Assembly (NCBI GenBank): GCA_017621495.1 | Contig: JAGATB010000039.1 | Span: 32,660-96,659, forward strand | Reading direction: 5' to 3' | DNA: 64,000 nucleotides | DNA from: Clostridia bacterium | GTDB taxonomy: Bacteria > Bacillota > Clostridia > UMGS1810 | Part shown: positions 29,018 to 37,323 of the stretch, in pieces | Layout of the letters: each line of letters opens with the position of its first letter | Numbering within the stretch: position 1 is the stretch's first letter | Notes under the pieces: generated by a model | Seen by the model: only the letters and a program-made list of their open reading frames with translations | Databases searched by the model: none | Told to the model about the DNA's origin: nothing | Program-made: the position numbers and the translations under genes

Positions 29018-29692
29018 TCATTTCCAATTTACATATATGGGGTTTTCCAGTTTAAGAGACGGGCTTGCTCCCAGCATACCCTCCACAAGTATCAATGTAG
29101 CCGCTCTTTCGGGGTCAGGATGCACGAATGCAAGTCGCTTGGGCTCAAGGTTGGCAGAGCGCATGGAGCAGAGCACATCACAAAGCCTGTCCGCCCTATG
29201 TACCATATAAAAATATCCACCGTATTTAAGAAGCTTTGAGGCGACAGAAGTTATATCATCCAATGTGGCAAATACCTCATGACGAGCTGCCGCCTTTAAA
29301 TCGTGAGGATTCTGAAATCCTGAACCCACCTTCATATATGGAGGATTGCAGGTAACAACATCTGCCCACCCGGTAACAAAATGCTGCTGCCAGTTCTTGA
29401 TATCGTCATTGATAAACCTGAGCTTATCCGAAAGATTATTAAGTTCACAATTGCGTACTGCAAGAGAATACGACTCCTTTAATATTTCCACACCTACAAG
29501 CTCTCTTGCCTTGGTCTTGGCACTGAGCAGTATGGGTATGATACCGTTGCCCGTGCACAAATCCACTATCCGTCCGCCCTTTTTGATACGGACAAAATCA
29601 GTAAGCAATACACTGTCGGTACCAAAGCAAAACAGGTCCGTATCCTGTATGAGCTTAAGACCCTCTATTCCCAAATCGTCTATTCTTTCCAT
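29018..29692 (-). CDS. trmN6: tRNA1(Val) A37 N6-methyltransferase-like protein
   Basis: 224 aa with a class I SAM-dependent methyltransferase fold: motif I around VDLCTGNGIIPILL and the catalytic CNPPY motif (N-P-P-Y) of N6-adenine methylases. The opening DLGIEGLKLIQDTDLFCFGTDSVLL is typical of the YabB/TrmN6 family. The tRNA specificity is inferred from family and location between ricT and rsmI. The ribosome site is weak (GGGAA). Confidence 0.85.
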   Translation of the reverse strand: MERIDDLGIEGLKLIQDTDLFCFGTDSVLLTDFVRIKKGGRIVDLCTGNGIIPILLSAKTKARELVGVEILKESYSLAVRNCELNNLSDKLRFINDDIKNWQQHFVTGWADVVTCNPPYMKVGSGFQNPHDLKAAARHEVFATLDDITSVASKLLKYGGYFYMVHRADRLCDVLCSMRSANLEPKRLAFVHPDPERAATLILVEGMLGASPSLKLENPIYVNWK

Positions 29693-29740
29693 CTATCTAA
29701 ATTCCCATTCTTTAATTATTTTCAGCCCAAATAGTCCAAA

Positions 29741-29779
29741 AAAGGGCTGTAAAAAAATTCATTTTTTACAATCCCTTTC
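29741..29779 (-). terminator. Terminator after the ferredoxin gene
   Basis: AAAGGG..TGTAAAAAA pairs with TTTTTTTACA..CCCTTT around a short loop, followed by Ts on the minus strand. It separates ferredoxin from the trmN6-like gene. Confidence 0.8.
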
Positions 29780-29794
29780 TTGAATGTTTCAAAA

Positions 29795-29965
29795 TTATTC
29801 AGCGTTAGGAGCGCCTACAGGGCAAGCACCTGCACATGCACCGCATTCGATGCACTCATCTGCATTGATTTCGTATTTGCCGTCGCCTTCTACGATAGCG
29901 TTTACGGGACATTCAGGAGCGCAAGCACCGCAGCTGATGCAATCATCATTGATAATGTATGCCAT
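29795..29965 (-). CDS. 2[4Fe-4S] ferredoxin (56 aa)
   Basis: Reading from the ATG at 29965 gives a 56-residue clostridial-type ferredoxin with two CxxCxxCxxxCP clusters (CISCGACAPECP and CIECGACAGACP) and the symmetric internal repeat. It is a low-potential electron carrier of anaerobic metabolism. AGGAGG lies upstream. It stands between ricT and the trmN6-like gene, replacing yabA of the Bacillus order. Confidence 0.95.
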   Translation of the reverse strand: MAYIINDDCISCGACAPECPVNAIVEGDGKYEINADECIECGACAGACPVGAPNAE

Positions 29966-30039
29966 CTAAGATACACCTCCTTATTAAGTTAAGTTAATTA
30001 TAATACAAAACTTGTACAATTTCAAGACTTTTTGACAAA

Positions 30040-30906
30040 TTAATCTTCAAGTTGTTTAAGTTCTGACATATCAATTTTTTCCTCATCACGGCGTGAACTG
30101 CGTTTGAGGATTTTTACATCCTTTATCTTGTAATCCTTGATGGTCTTTTCCTCGTCTCCTACAGTTACTGTGACTATACCTTTGAGTATGCTCACGGCAG
30201 ATACTATACCCTTGCCGTCCTCGGTCTCTACCAGAGAACCCACACCAGGAGCATTCTTGGCGAGGGCCTCGTATGCCGCCTGCTCGTTTTTAAGACAGCA
30301 CATAAGCCTGCCGCAGGTACCGGAAATTTTGGTGGGATTGAGTGATAAGTTCTGTTCCTTGACCATCTTGATAGACACAGGCTCAAAATCGCCCATATAT
30401 GAGTTACAGCAAAGCACTCTGCCGCACACTCCCAGACCGCCAATCATCTTGGCTTCGTCTCTGACACCTATCTGTCTTAATTCTATCCTGGTCTTAAACA
30501 CGGCCGCCAAATCACGCACAAGCTCACGGAAATCTATCCTGCCCTCTGCAGTGAAGTAAAATAGTATCTTATTGTGGTCAAATGTGTATTCCACATCTAT
30601 GAGCTTCATCTCCAACTGATGTTTTTCTATCTTTTGACGACAGATTTCCATAGCCTCGGCTTCTTTCTTTTTGTTGAGCTCTACAGTCCTGTCATCTTCC
30701 GCAGTAGCTATACGCAGTACCTTCTTTAGCGGGGGCACTATCTTGTCTTCGCTTACCTCTTTGGACCCGATAACAACCAGACCGTACTCTATGCCGCGGG
30801 CAGTTTCCACTACAACGTGCATGCCGTTTTCAAGCTCAAGCTTGCCGGGGTCAAAATAGTATATCTTGCCCATTTTTTTAAAACGAACACCTGTTACCTT
30901 TACCAT
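30040..30906 (-). CDS. ricT: PSP1-domain protein RicT (YaaT)
   Basis: 288 aa. The C-terminal PSP1 domain holds the conserved cysteines GGLGVCGRVLCC and GTCGRLMCCLKNEQ. In B. subtilis RicT forms the Fe-S Y-complex with RicA and RicF that assists RNase Y maturation and sporulation. ATG 30906 is preferred; the seven residues upstream would use a TTG without a site. It follows holB as in Bacillus, separated by an unusual palindrome. Confidence 0.93.
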   Translation of the reverse strand: MVKVTGVRFKKMGKIYYFDPGKLELENGMHVVVETARGIEYGLVVIGSKEVSEDKIVPPLKKVLRIATAEDDRTVELNKKKEAEAMEICRQKIEKHQLEMKLIDVEYTFDHNKILFYFTAEGRIDFRELVRDLAAVFKTRIELRQIGVRDEAKMIGGLGVCGRVLCCNSYMGDFEPVSIKMVKEQNLSLNPTKISGTCGRLMCCLKNEQAAYEALAKNAPGVGSLVETEDGKGIVSAVSILKGIVTVTVGDEEKTIKDYKIKDVKILKRSSRRDEEKIDMSELKQLED

Positions 30907-30941
30907 ATATATAATCAATCCTTTCAATCAAATAAAATACC

Positions 30942-31009
30942 GACAAAAGGGGACGTACATTTTTTGTCATTTAAAAACTTGTGACAAAAAATGTACGTCC
31001 CTTTTTGTC
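30942..31009. repeat. 68-bp near-perfect palindrome between holB and ricT
   Basis: Two 28-bp arms match at 27 positions around a 12-nt loop. Each arm is itself bounded by GACAAAA and TTTTGTC, so it can fold as a cloverleaf. The right arm reaches into the holB stop codon. The core GGGACGTACATTTTT is of a kind I associate with dispersed intergenic repeats. Confidence 0.8.
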
Positions 31010-31964
31010 ACATTTCCGCTCTGCACTTCAACAAAAGCATAGTCATTGCGATAGTGAAGTTACCGTTTTTACCCTTTTCCTTTTGAGCTGTTATTATATG
31101 CTGCATTATTCTGCAGCACTGAGCCGCGCTTAGATTAGCGGAAAAGGTGTTTATATAATTCATTTTATCTTTATTAATAATCAGAGACTCAAGCCCGTTT
31201 TTTTTGAAGTAGGCATCTCTGGCAAAAATCAATATAATATTAAATATTTCCTCTTTGTTTTCCTTAATCTTGTCAAGCCTTGCCGATATATCATAGGGCG
31301 CATAGGGGTCAGCACCCGCAAGTGAAGCAAATGCATCTGTGACTTCGTCTCTAAGGGCGGCATAGTCCGGGTCATTGCGGAGCTTGATAAGCCTGCCGGG
31401 ATTGCCTTCACATAATGAAAGCTCGAACTCCTCAGCATCGGTGCCGAATATATCCCTGAGACCCTGCATGGGTATTGGCTTTAAATCTATTACCACAGAC
31501 CTTGAAATTATAGTCTGCAGTATTGGTGCCAAAGTATCACAAAGTATGAAGAATATCACCTTATCCGGGGGCTCCTCTATCATCTTGAGCATAGCATTCT
31601 GCGCAGCAGGAGTTGCCAGATGTGCCTCATGGACTATTATCGCCTTATAGTCCGACATGGTAGGTCTGGTATATACCTCATTTTTAATATCTCGGACATT
31701 GTCTACACCGATAGATGCTTTATCGGGCTCACGTTTGAGCTCAGTTATATCCGGATGGGTATTGGCATCCAGGCTTTTGCAGGAGAGACACCCTCCGCAT
31801 GAGCTGTGACTGTCACATAACATGAGCGAAAGTATATAACGTACTATGGTTTTTTTGCCCATGCCTTCGGCTCCGTGAATAATATATGCCTGAGCAAGCT
31901 TGCCGTTATTTATGCAGTTTTGAAATAATCGGGCTATGTCCTCCCGTCCGCATGGTATATTCAT
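31008..31964 (-). CDS. holB: DNA polymerase III delta' subunit
   Basis: HolB (318 aa) is part of the clamp-loader. N-terminal AAA+ module with Walker A GAEGMGKKTI, a four-Cys zinc site (CDSHSSCGGCLSC), and sensor region KMIEEPPDKVIFFILC. The C-terminal domain is helical and shorter in similarity. AGAGG precedes the ATG. It heads the holB-ricT-ferredoxin-trmN6-rsmI stretch. Confidence 0.93.
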   Translation of the reverse strand: MNIPCGREDIARLFQNCINNGKLAQAYIIHGAEGMGKKTIVRYILSLMLCDSHSSCGGCLSCKSLDANTHPDITELKREPDKASIGVDNVRDIKNEVYTRPTMSDYKAIIVHEAHLATPAAQNAMLKMIEEPPDKVIFFILCDTLAPILQTIISRSVVIDLKPIPMQGLRDIFGTDAEEFELSLCEGNPGRLIKLRNDPDYAALRDEVTDAFASLAGADPYAPYDISARLDKIKENKEEIFNIILIFARDAYFKKNGLESLIINKDKMNYINTFSANLSAAQCCRIMQHIITAQKEKGKNGNFTIAMTMLLLKCRAEM

Positions 31965-32025
31965 AGTAACCTCTCAACGCTATTTTATTATATTGTACCA
32001 TGAGTAAGCCATAAAATCAAGTGTT

Positions 32026-32991
32026 TTAATTACCGGATATATTTAAAGTTCTGTTATCATCAGTGAGAATAATTGCCTCTGCTCCATCAAACCCGGCTAT
32101 AATCTGCTCTGCTCTTTCCTCACCGGATACAAATAATGCAGTCGACAGGGCATCTGCAAGGGCAGAGTTTGCACAAATGACAGTGACGCTCTTTATACCG
32201 GAGCTTGCCGGATAACCGGTATTGGGGTCAAATATATGATGATAAATCCTGCCGTTTTCTTCAAAATATCTCTCATACGCTCCGCAGGTAACGACCGCTT
32301 TGTCAGATACAGTGCATACCTTAAAATACTCTCCGCGTTTTTTAAATGGGGTCTGTATGCCTATGCGTTTCTTATCGCCCAGTACATAAACATTGCCGCC
32401 CAAATCCACTATGGCTTCCTTTACGCCGTGGTTTCTTAATATTTCTACAGCACGGTCTGCCGCATATCCCTTGGCTACGGCACCCAAGGATATACTCATG
32501 CCTTCCTTTTTGAGAAGCACAGATTTATCACTGCTGTTTAATGATATATCTCTGTAATTTACCAATGATTTGGCTTTGGATATATCACCCTCCGATGGAA
32601 TACGGGGTTTGGAGGAGGTTATGTCCCACAGCTCAATAAGAGGATTTACACTTATATCAAAGGCTCCGTCGGTTTTTTGAGATATTTGCAGTGACATCTC
32701 TATAAGGCTGTATGTTTCGGGAGAAATCTGCACCCGGGTGTTTGCCTTGGCGCTGTTAATCCTGCATATATCGCTTGTTGACAAGGATGGGCTCATAAGA
32801 GAATCTATACGCTTTACTTCCGATATGGCATCTTTTACGGCACGGTCTGCACCGCGTGATTTTGCAGTAATCGTAATCTGCGTATTCATGGCGTAGTCGG
32901 TCACTTTGACCGTCTTGGGATACAGTATAACAGCCGCTGCTATAGCCACCAAAACCACGGCAGCAGGCACTGCATAAAGTATTTTTTTCAC
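32026..32991 (-). CDS. apbE: FAD:protein FMN transferase (ApbE family)
   Basis: 321 aa with an N-terminal membrane anchor, then the ApbE/Ftp fold: DYAMNTQITITA, the SLGAVAKGYAADRAVE motif, DPNTGYPA and a metal-binding ADALSTALFV segment. It attaches FMN covalently to Thr of exported proteins such as Rnf or NosR-type subunits. The start is a GTG preceded by GGAG. No flavin-acceptor gene is next to it in this window. Confidence 0.92.
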   Translation of the reverse strand: MKKILYAVPAAVVLVAIAAAVILYPKTVKVTDYAMNTQITITAKSRGADRAVKDAISEVKRIDSLMSPSLSTSDICRINSAKANTRVQISPETYSLIEMSLQISQKTDGAFDISVNPLIELWDITSSKPRIPSEGDISKAKSLVNYRDISLNSSDKSVLLKKEGMSISLGAVAKGYAADRAVEILRNHGVKEAIVDLGGNVYVLGDKKRIGIQTPFKKRGEYFKVCTVSDKAVVTCGAYERYFEENGRIYHHIFDPNTGYPASSGIKSVTVICANSALADALSTALFVSGEERAEQIIAGFDGAEAIILTDDNRTLNISGN

Positions 32992-33011
32992 CTAATCACT
33001 CCAATACACGG

Positions 33012-33644
33012 TTATTTATTGTGACTTAAGATGAAATCCATCACCTCATATGCAAGCTCAAAATGCTTATCATAGGTGCCGTTCTTTATTTCCTTCTCCG
33101 AACGGCGGCGAACAGCTACATAGAGGTCTTTGGTATTTATACCAAGCTCCTCCAGGTATTCATTGCCCTCAACGCTTATACCGGATATATATCCCTCGGT
33201 AGGATTGGTAAAGGTCTTGTGCCCCTCCTCTGCCTTTGCGGATATATCGTCAAAAAACTGCTGATAATCCTCCAGTGCATACTGATGAGCAAGCACCAGA
33301 GTGTGGTCACCGGCATAGATTACTGTCTGTATCTTTTCTGCGCTGCCCTGAACTATGGGTGCGTCTACATCGAATGCGTTTATAAGCGGCTCTATATGGA
33401 ACCTTGCTTCGCCGTCACCATCGATATCTCTGACCAGACCTTCCTTGCGGAGACTCTGCTCCATATTTTCCGCAGTGTCCATCTGGTAGCCCTCTGTAGA
33501 AAAATAAATCATTTTGAGGTCAGGCTCAGACCTGTCACTGCAGCTCTTGATGGTGATAACTACAAAAAATAATGCAACTATAACTGCAAATGTATGCCAT
33601 TTGTAATGATACCAAAAATTATCAAGCTTTGCTCGTATGTCCAT
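33012..33644 (-). CDS. Membrane-anchored protein, unknown function
   Basis: 210 aa. A KLDNFWYHYKWHTF amphipathic start and one TM helix (about 18-34) precede an extracytoplasmic alpha/beta domain. I have seen this type of N-terminus in Clostridia proteins of unknown function but cannot name a family. AAAGGA precedes the ATG. It lies 20 bp before apbE, so cotranscription is likely and it could be linked to flavinylation of exported proteins; that is inference. Confidence 0.6.
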   Translation of the reverse strand: MDIRAKLDNFWYHYKWHTFAVIVALFFVVITIKSCSDRSEPDLKMIYFSTEGYQMDTAENMEQSLRKEGLVRDIDGDGEARFHIEPLINAFDVDAPIVQGSAEKIQTVIYAGDHTLVLAHQYALEDYQQFFDDISAKAEEGHKTFTNPTEGYISGISVEGNEYLEELGINTKDLYVAVRRRSEKEIKNGTYDKHFELAYEVMDFILSHNK

Positions 33645-33682
33645 GTTATCAGTCCTTTCGTAATATACATTATTTTATAGCA

Positions 33683-33749
33683 AAAAAATGTTTTTGTCAA
33701 TGAAATGACGAAATGGGTAATAAAATGTTTACAAATAAATCTAAGATGT
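33683..33749 (+). repeat. 67-bp direct repeat, copy 1 (left island boundary)
   Basis: 61 of 67 positions match 51203-51269 in the same orientation, including an uninterrupted 34-bp stretch from AATGACGAAATGGG to TTTACAAATA. The two copies bracket 17.5 kb of accessory genes. Confidence 0.8.
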
Positions 33750-33784
33750 ATTAATTATATTTTGCTTAATTTTCGCATATTATA

Positions 33785-33813
33785 TTGACAAAATGAGTAT
33801 AATGGTATATAAT
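33785..33813 (+). promoter_or_regulatory. Consensus promoter of the AAA/RloB operon
   Basis: TTGACA, 17-bp spacer, TATAAT: a perfect sigma-A match 51 bp before the ATG, suggesting strong constitutive expression unless repressed. Confidence 0.85.
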
Positions 33814-33864
33814 ATGAATATATTTTGCAAGATTTATGCAAAATGATATAAAAGAGGTGCTGTT

Positions 33865-35181
33865 ATGCTATTAGATTTTAAATTTAAAAACTTTAAAACC
33901 TTTCAGGAAGAAACATTATTTTCTATGACGCCTGCTCAAAAGATAAAAGACATTGAATATAGTGTTTTAAAAACAAAAATAGGCAAAAAAGAATACAAAG
34001 GGCTTTCATCGGCAGTGATTTACGGACCTAATGCATCCGGTAAAACAAATATTATCTCTGCTCTTGAAGTATTTAAAAGCATTGTTTTAAAAGGAAATAT
34101 CAAAAATGGTGATTATGTTTTTGCTTCTGCAAATGAGGCCATAAGAAAACTGGAACTAATTCCTAATTTGTCATTAAATACACCCTCTCCTGTTGAATTT
34201 GAAATTAAATTTATTGATAACGGAGTATTGTATCAATATGGAATAAAGGTTGATTTGGGTGTTTTTCTTGATGGAGAGTATAACAGAAAAATTTTAAATG
34301 AAACTTTATCAGTAAATGAAAAAATGATATTTACAAGATCCTCTTCTCTTGAAATTGGAGATGTAAATGACATTTCAGATATGCTTATCGCTGCGTTTGA
34401 TAAAAAAGCAAGTGAAAATATGGCACAAAGCAACTTGAATGATGAAGAGCTATTCCTTACAGGTATGTTTAAATCTCTTTATAGTTCTCAGATAGTAAAT
34501 AATATTACGGATTGGTTCAGAGATAAATGTAAAGTCTTTTTAAGAGCAAATTTTATGATGATTAGCCCAAGTGCTGAGAATGTAAAAACAAATCACGCTT
34601 TCATTGATAATACATTTCAAAGAGCAATCAAACATTTCGGTATTCACGGAAATGAAATTGTTTATATGAAATCAAAAGAAAGCAACGATATGACACCATA
34701 CTCTATTCTTTCTGACGATAAGGCTGTGCCGGTTGATATATTTGAATCGTATGGAACGGAAAGATTTTTAAACATCTTCCCGCTGATAGTTCAGACATTG
34801 CAAACCGGATCAACATTAATTGTAGATGAATTTGATGCTTCTCTTCACCCTATGGCACTTATGAGTATCGTAGGTGCGTTCCATAATGATGAGATAAACA
34901 AAAAAGGTGCTCAGCTTATATTTAATACACATAATCCGATTTTCCTAAATAAAAATCTTTTCAGAAGAGATGAAATTAAGTTTGTTGACAGAGATGATAA
35001 TACGGGTATAAGCAATCACTACTCTTTATCAGACTTTGGTACATCCGGTCCTAATGGTGTCAGAAACACAGAAGACTATATGAAAAATTATTTTATTAAT
35101 CGTTATGGTTCAATAAGAAATATTGATTTTTCAGATATACTCGAAGAAAGAATGGGGAGTGTGATGAATGAAGAAAGTTAA
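33865..35181 (+). CDS. AAA ATPase of OLD/RloA type
   Basis: 438 aa. N-terminal FKNFKTFQEE start and Walker A GPNASGKTN (about 52-60), a long helical insertion, then a C-terminal ABC-like ATPase half with Walker B LIVDEFDASLHP and NTHNP switch region. This is the ATP-binding cassette/AAA_15-AAA_21 family found with RloB or Toprim effectors. Such pairs occur in anti-phage islands (PARIS AriA/AriB is a related organisation). The gene overlaps the next by 14 bp. It has a consensus promoter and AGAGGTG site. Defence function is inferred, not shown. Confidence 0.85.
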   Translation: MLLDFKFKNFKTFQEETLFSMTPAQKIKDIEYSVLKTKIGKKEYKGLSSAVIYGPNASGKTNIISALEVFKSIVLKGNIKNGDYVFASANEAIRKLELIPNLSLNTPSPVEFEIKFIDNGVLYQYGIKVDLGVFLDGEYNRKILNETLSVNEKMIFTRSSSLEIGDVNDISDMLIAAFDKKASENMAQSNLNDEELFLTGMFKSLYSSQIVNNITDWFRDKCKVFLRANFMMISPSAENVKTNHAFIDNTFQRAIKHFGIHGNEIVYMKSKESNDMTPYSILSDDKAVPVDIFESYGTERFLNIFPLIVQTLQTGSTLIVDEFDASLHPMALMSIVGAFHNDEINKKGAQLIFNTHNPIFLNKNLFRRDEIKFVDRDDNTGISNHYSLSDFGTSGPNGVRNTEDYMKNYFINRYGSIRNIDFSDILEERMGSVMNEES

Positions 35182-35833
35182 TTCGTACTATTTCTCCGTT
35201 GAGGGTGAAAATGAAAAATGGTATTTTGAGCACCTTCAAAATCTGATAAATAACAGCAAAGAAGCAATTTTCAATGTGCAGTTTATCATTAAAATAGACA
35301 AATCGCCATTAAGCAGAATAAAAGCAATAAACGTTCCCGTGTATTCAAGTCAGAAATTGCCGGTATTTCATGTTGTAGATTATGAAAGTAGTTTAACAGA
35401 ACACACAGAGCAATTCAAAGAGATGCTTGATGAATTGAAGTATATCAAAACTAAGAGAACTGCATATAATTATAAACTTGGATATAGCAACTTTGCATTT
35501 GAACTTTGGTTGATTTTACACAAGCGTGCAGGAGATTTTTCAGTAACAGATAGGAGTAAGTATGTCGAACAGATAAACTCTCTTTACGGCACAAGTTTTG
35601 CAAAATTAAAGGACAATAAAAACAAAGACACATTCGATAAGCTCCTTAAACAAATTTCATTAGAAGATGTTAAAAGAGCAATATGTAATTCTCAAAAAAT
35701 TAGACCGTATCAAGAAGATATAGGTAATCATATGGTTGAGTATAAAGGTTTCAAATATTATAGAGAAAACCCAGACCTGACTGTTAATGAATGCGTCGAG
35801 ATTATATTAAAAGAATGTGGAATAGTTAAATGA
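35168..35833 (+). CDS. RloB-like Toprim-type protein
   Basis: 221 aa. N-terminal SVEGENEKWYFEHL contains the acidic Toprim-like Glu, followed by an HVVDYES acidic motif and FELWLILHK, all characteristic of RloB. RloB proteins are putative nuclease effectors paired with ATPases. It overlaps the ATPase gene and its stop overlaps the ATG of a 44-codon frame, so three frames are coupled. It is likely the toxic or nucleic-acid-cleaving arm of the pair. Confidence 0.8.
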   Translation: MKKVNSYYFSVEGENEKWYFEHLQNLINNSKEAIFNVQFIIKIDKSPLSRIKAINVPVYSSQKLPVFHVVDYESSLTEHTEQFKEMLDELKYIKTKRTAYNYKLGYSNFAFELWLILHKRAGDFSVTDRSKYVEQINSLYGTSFAKLKDNKNKDTFDKLLKQISLEDVKRAICNSQKIRPYQEDIGNHMVEYKGFKYYRENPDLTVNECVEIILKECGIVK

Positions 35834-35964
35834 ATGAAAACGCAACTAAAAAAATAAATGAGTTTTCGGAAGAAATAATAACATCTACGGAATACTTGTC
35901 GTTAGAATATTTACTGTTTTCTATTTTAAAAGGGCAATGGAGTAAAATTCCATTGCCCTTTTAA
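35830..35964 (+). CDS. 44-aa frame coupled to rloB-like gene
   Basis: Begins with an ATG overlapping the upstream TGA (ATGA) and runs 44 codons to TAA. The peptide is acidic at first (EFSEEIITSTEYLSLEY) with a hydrophobic end. Its last 12 codons are the operon terminator hairpin. It could be a real third component, a truncated gene, or chance. Confidence 0.35.
   Translation: MNENATKKINEFSEEIITSTEYLSLEYLLFSILKGQWSKIPLPF
35928..35962. terminator. Terminator of the AAA/RloB operon
   Basis: A perfect 14-bp stem AAAAGGGCAATGGA/TCCATTGCCCTTTT with a 7-nt loop, ending in TTTT. It overlaps the 3' end of the 44-codon frame. Confidence 0.9.
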
Positions 35965-36030
35965 CAACAGTGCCTTTTCAACACAAAATCTTGCATAAAG
36001 TGGAGTAACAAATGGAGTAATTTGGTGTAG

Positions 36031-36080
36031 TTGGTGTAGTGCCTATATATCGAACACAACAGAACCGTCCCTTTGTGCTA
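36031..36080 (+). repeat. 50-bp direct repeat, copy A
   Basis: Matches 40417-40466 at 49 of 50 positions in the same orientation (core GTGCCTATATATCGAACAC and AGAACCGTCCCTTTGTGC). Copy A is preceded by an extra 9-bp duplication TTGGTGTAG. The two copies bracket the SLH-M56/M23-blaI cassette. Confidence 0.85.
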
Positions 36081-36088
36081 CCTTTGTG

Positions 36089-37306
36089 CTACTTTAATAT
36101 TATAACGCTATTATCTGAGCTAATTTCCGCCACATACCCAAATTCCATTGCTACTGCATCTAACGGAAGATATAAAGTATCGTTTACAAATCTTGCACAA
36201 ATTTCAAGAGGAACCCAATACCCCTCAGCCTGATTTTTTCTCATTCCGATTATATTAGGAATGATTTCAAGAGTTGTATCATTCTTTGATATTGTTGCAA
36301 TATAGGTTTCTTTGTTGAACGATACATCACATTCTACCAATTTAAATATATCATAAGGCACAAGAACCTTTGAATTAAAGACTGCGTATTGTATTTCATA
36401 ACTTGAATCATCTACGACAAGCTTTGCAGGCATAACTGACATTGTGTTAACAAGGTCATATGCGTATCTATCATCATATATTGCAGGACATTCGTATTCA
36501 ATGCCTTCTGATGTTTTTTCCATTCCGGATGAATATATGATATCTGGATATAGTTCAAATGATTTTTCTGTATCTCCTTCTTTATATGGATACTGAGATG
36601 CAAAAGCCTGTGCTAACTTATCAATATTTGTTAGTGATGTATCCCATGTCATACCTCTCGTTCCTCTGATTGATGAAAAAGGAATACCATTTTTACCATC
36701 TAAAATAACATAAACAGTATTATCATTATCATCTTCGCCCTCACTTTTTTCCACCATAATCGGTATATCAAGTGCATTGGAAATCATAATAGCGACATCA
36801 TTTCTCGTTGCCGGGGTTTTTGTTTTAAGATTTAAGTTACTTGTGATGCCAATTCTTGATGCGGTAGCGGTGTATCCGGCAGGGAATCCACCTTGCATTT
36901 CAGCCATTTCTCCGTAACCAAGCAAACAAACAATCATCTTAACAATTTCTTCGTTGGTAACATTGTTTTCGGGATTAAAATTCCCATTGCCATCACCATT
37001 TATAGTTTTTCTTTCTTTGGCTGCATATATGTACGGATATGCCCAGTGGTTATCTGCAACATCAGCAAAGATCTTTTCACCGGTATTTGACGGAAGATTG
37101 ATATTTCCTGCTACACAAATAATTTTAGCAGCTTCTGCTCTCGTTATATTATCATTTAACCTCAAATCACCGTTTTCATCACCCGTCATTATCCCGAGAT
37201 TATATAAATCTTCTTTCTGTAAATTTGTCAGTTCTACTGCATCTGCAAAGACAGTAACCATTAATAATTGCAAACCTATCAAAATTATAGAAATTATTTT
37301 TTTCAT
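36089..37306 (-). CDS. SLH protein with copper-amine-oxidase-like domain
   Basis: 405 aa. Signal peptide, SLH repeats (about 25-180; ITRAEAAKIICVAG, VTNEEIVKMIVCLL), a central region of unknown type, and a C-terminal Cu_amine_oxidN1-like domain (LVVDDSSYEIQYAVFNSKVLVPYDIF...LYLPLDAVAMEFG). Both parts are wall-associated modules. ATG 37306 has AGAGGTG at good spacing; an alternative ATG at 37327 overlaps the upstream stop (ATGA). Third gene of the blaI-M56/M23 operon, so probably a surface target or accessory of that sensor. Confidence 0.8.
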   Translation of the reverse strand: MKKIISIILIGLQLLMVTVFADAVELTNLQKEDLYNLGIMTGDENGDLRLNDNITRAEAAKIICVAGNINLPSNTGEKIFADVADNHWAYPYIYAAKERKTINGDGNGNFNPENNVTNEEIVKMIVCLLGYGEMAEMQGGFPAGYTATASRIGITSNLNLKTKTPATRNDVAIMISNALDIPIMVEKSEGEDDNDNTVYVILDGKNGIPFSSIRGTRGMTWDTSLTNIDKLAQAFASQYPYKEGDTEKSFELYPDIIYSSGMEKTSEGIEYECPAIYDDRYAYDLVNTMSVMPAKLVVDDSSYEIQYAVFNSKVLVPYDIFKLVECDVSFNKETYIATISKNDTTLEIIPNIIGMRKNQAEGYWVPLEICARFVNDTLYLPLDAVAMEFGYVAEISSDNSVIILK

Positions 37307-37323
37307 AACACGCACCTCTTTCA

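Noticed and set aside
32026..33644. Considered apbE and its neighbour as part of an Rnf or other respiratory cluster
   Set aside because: No Rnf, Nqr or flavin-acceptor genes are in the adjacent sequence.
33683..33749. Considered that the 67-bp repeat is a shared promoter
   Set aside because: The downstream genes lie on opposite strands relative to the repeat at its two copies, and separate promoters are visible, so it is not a common promoter.
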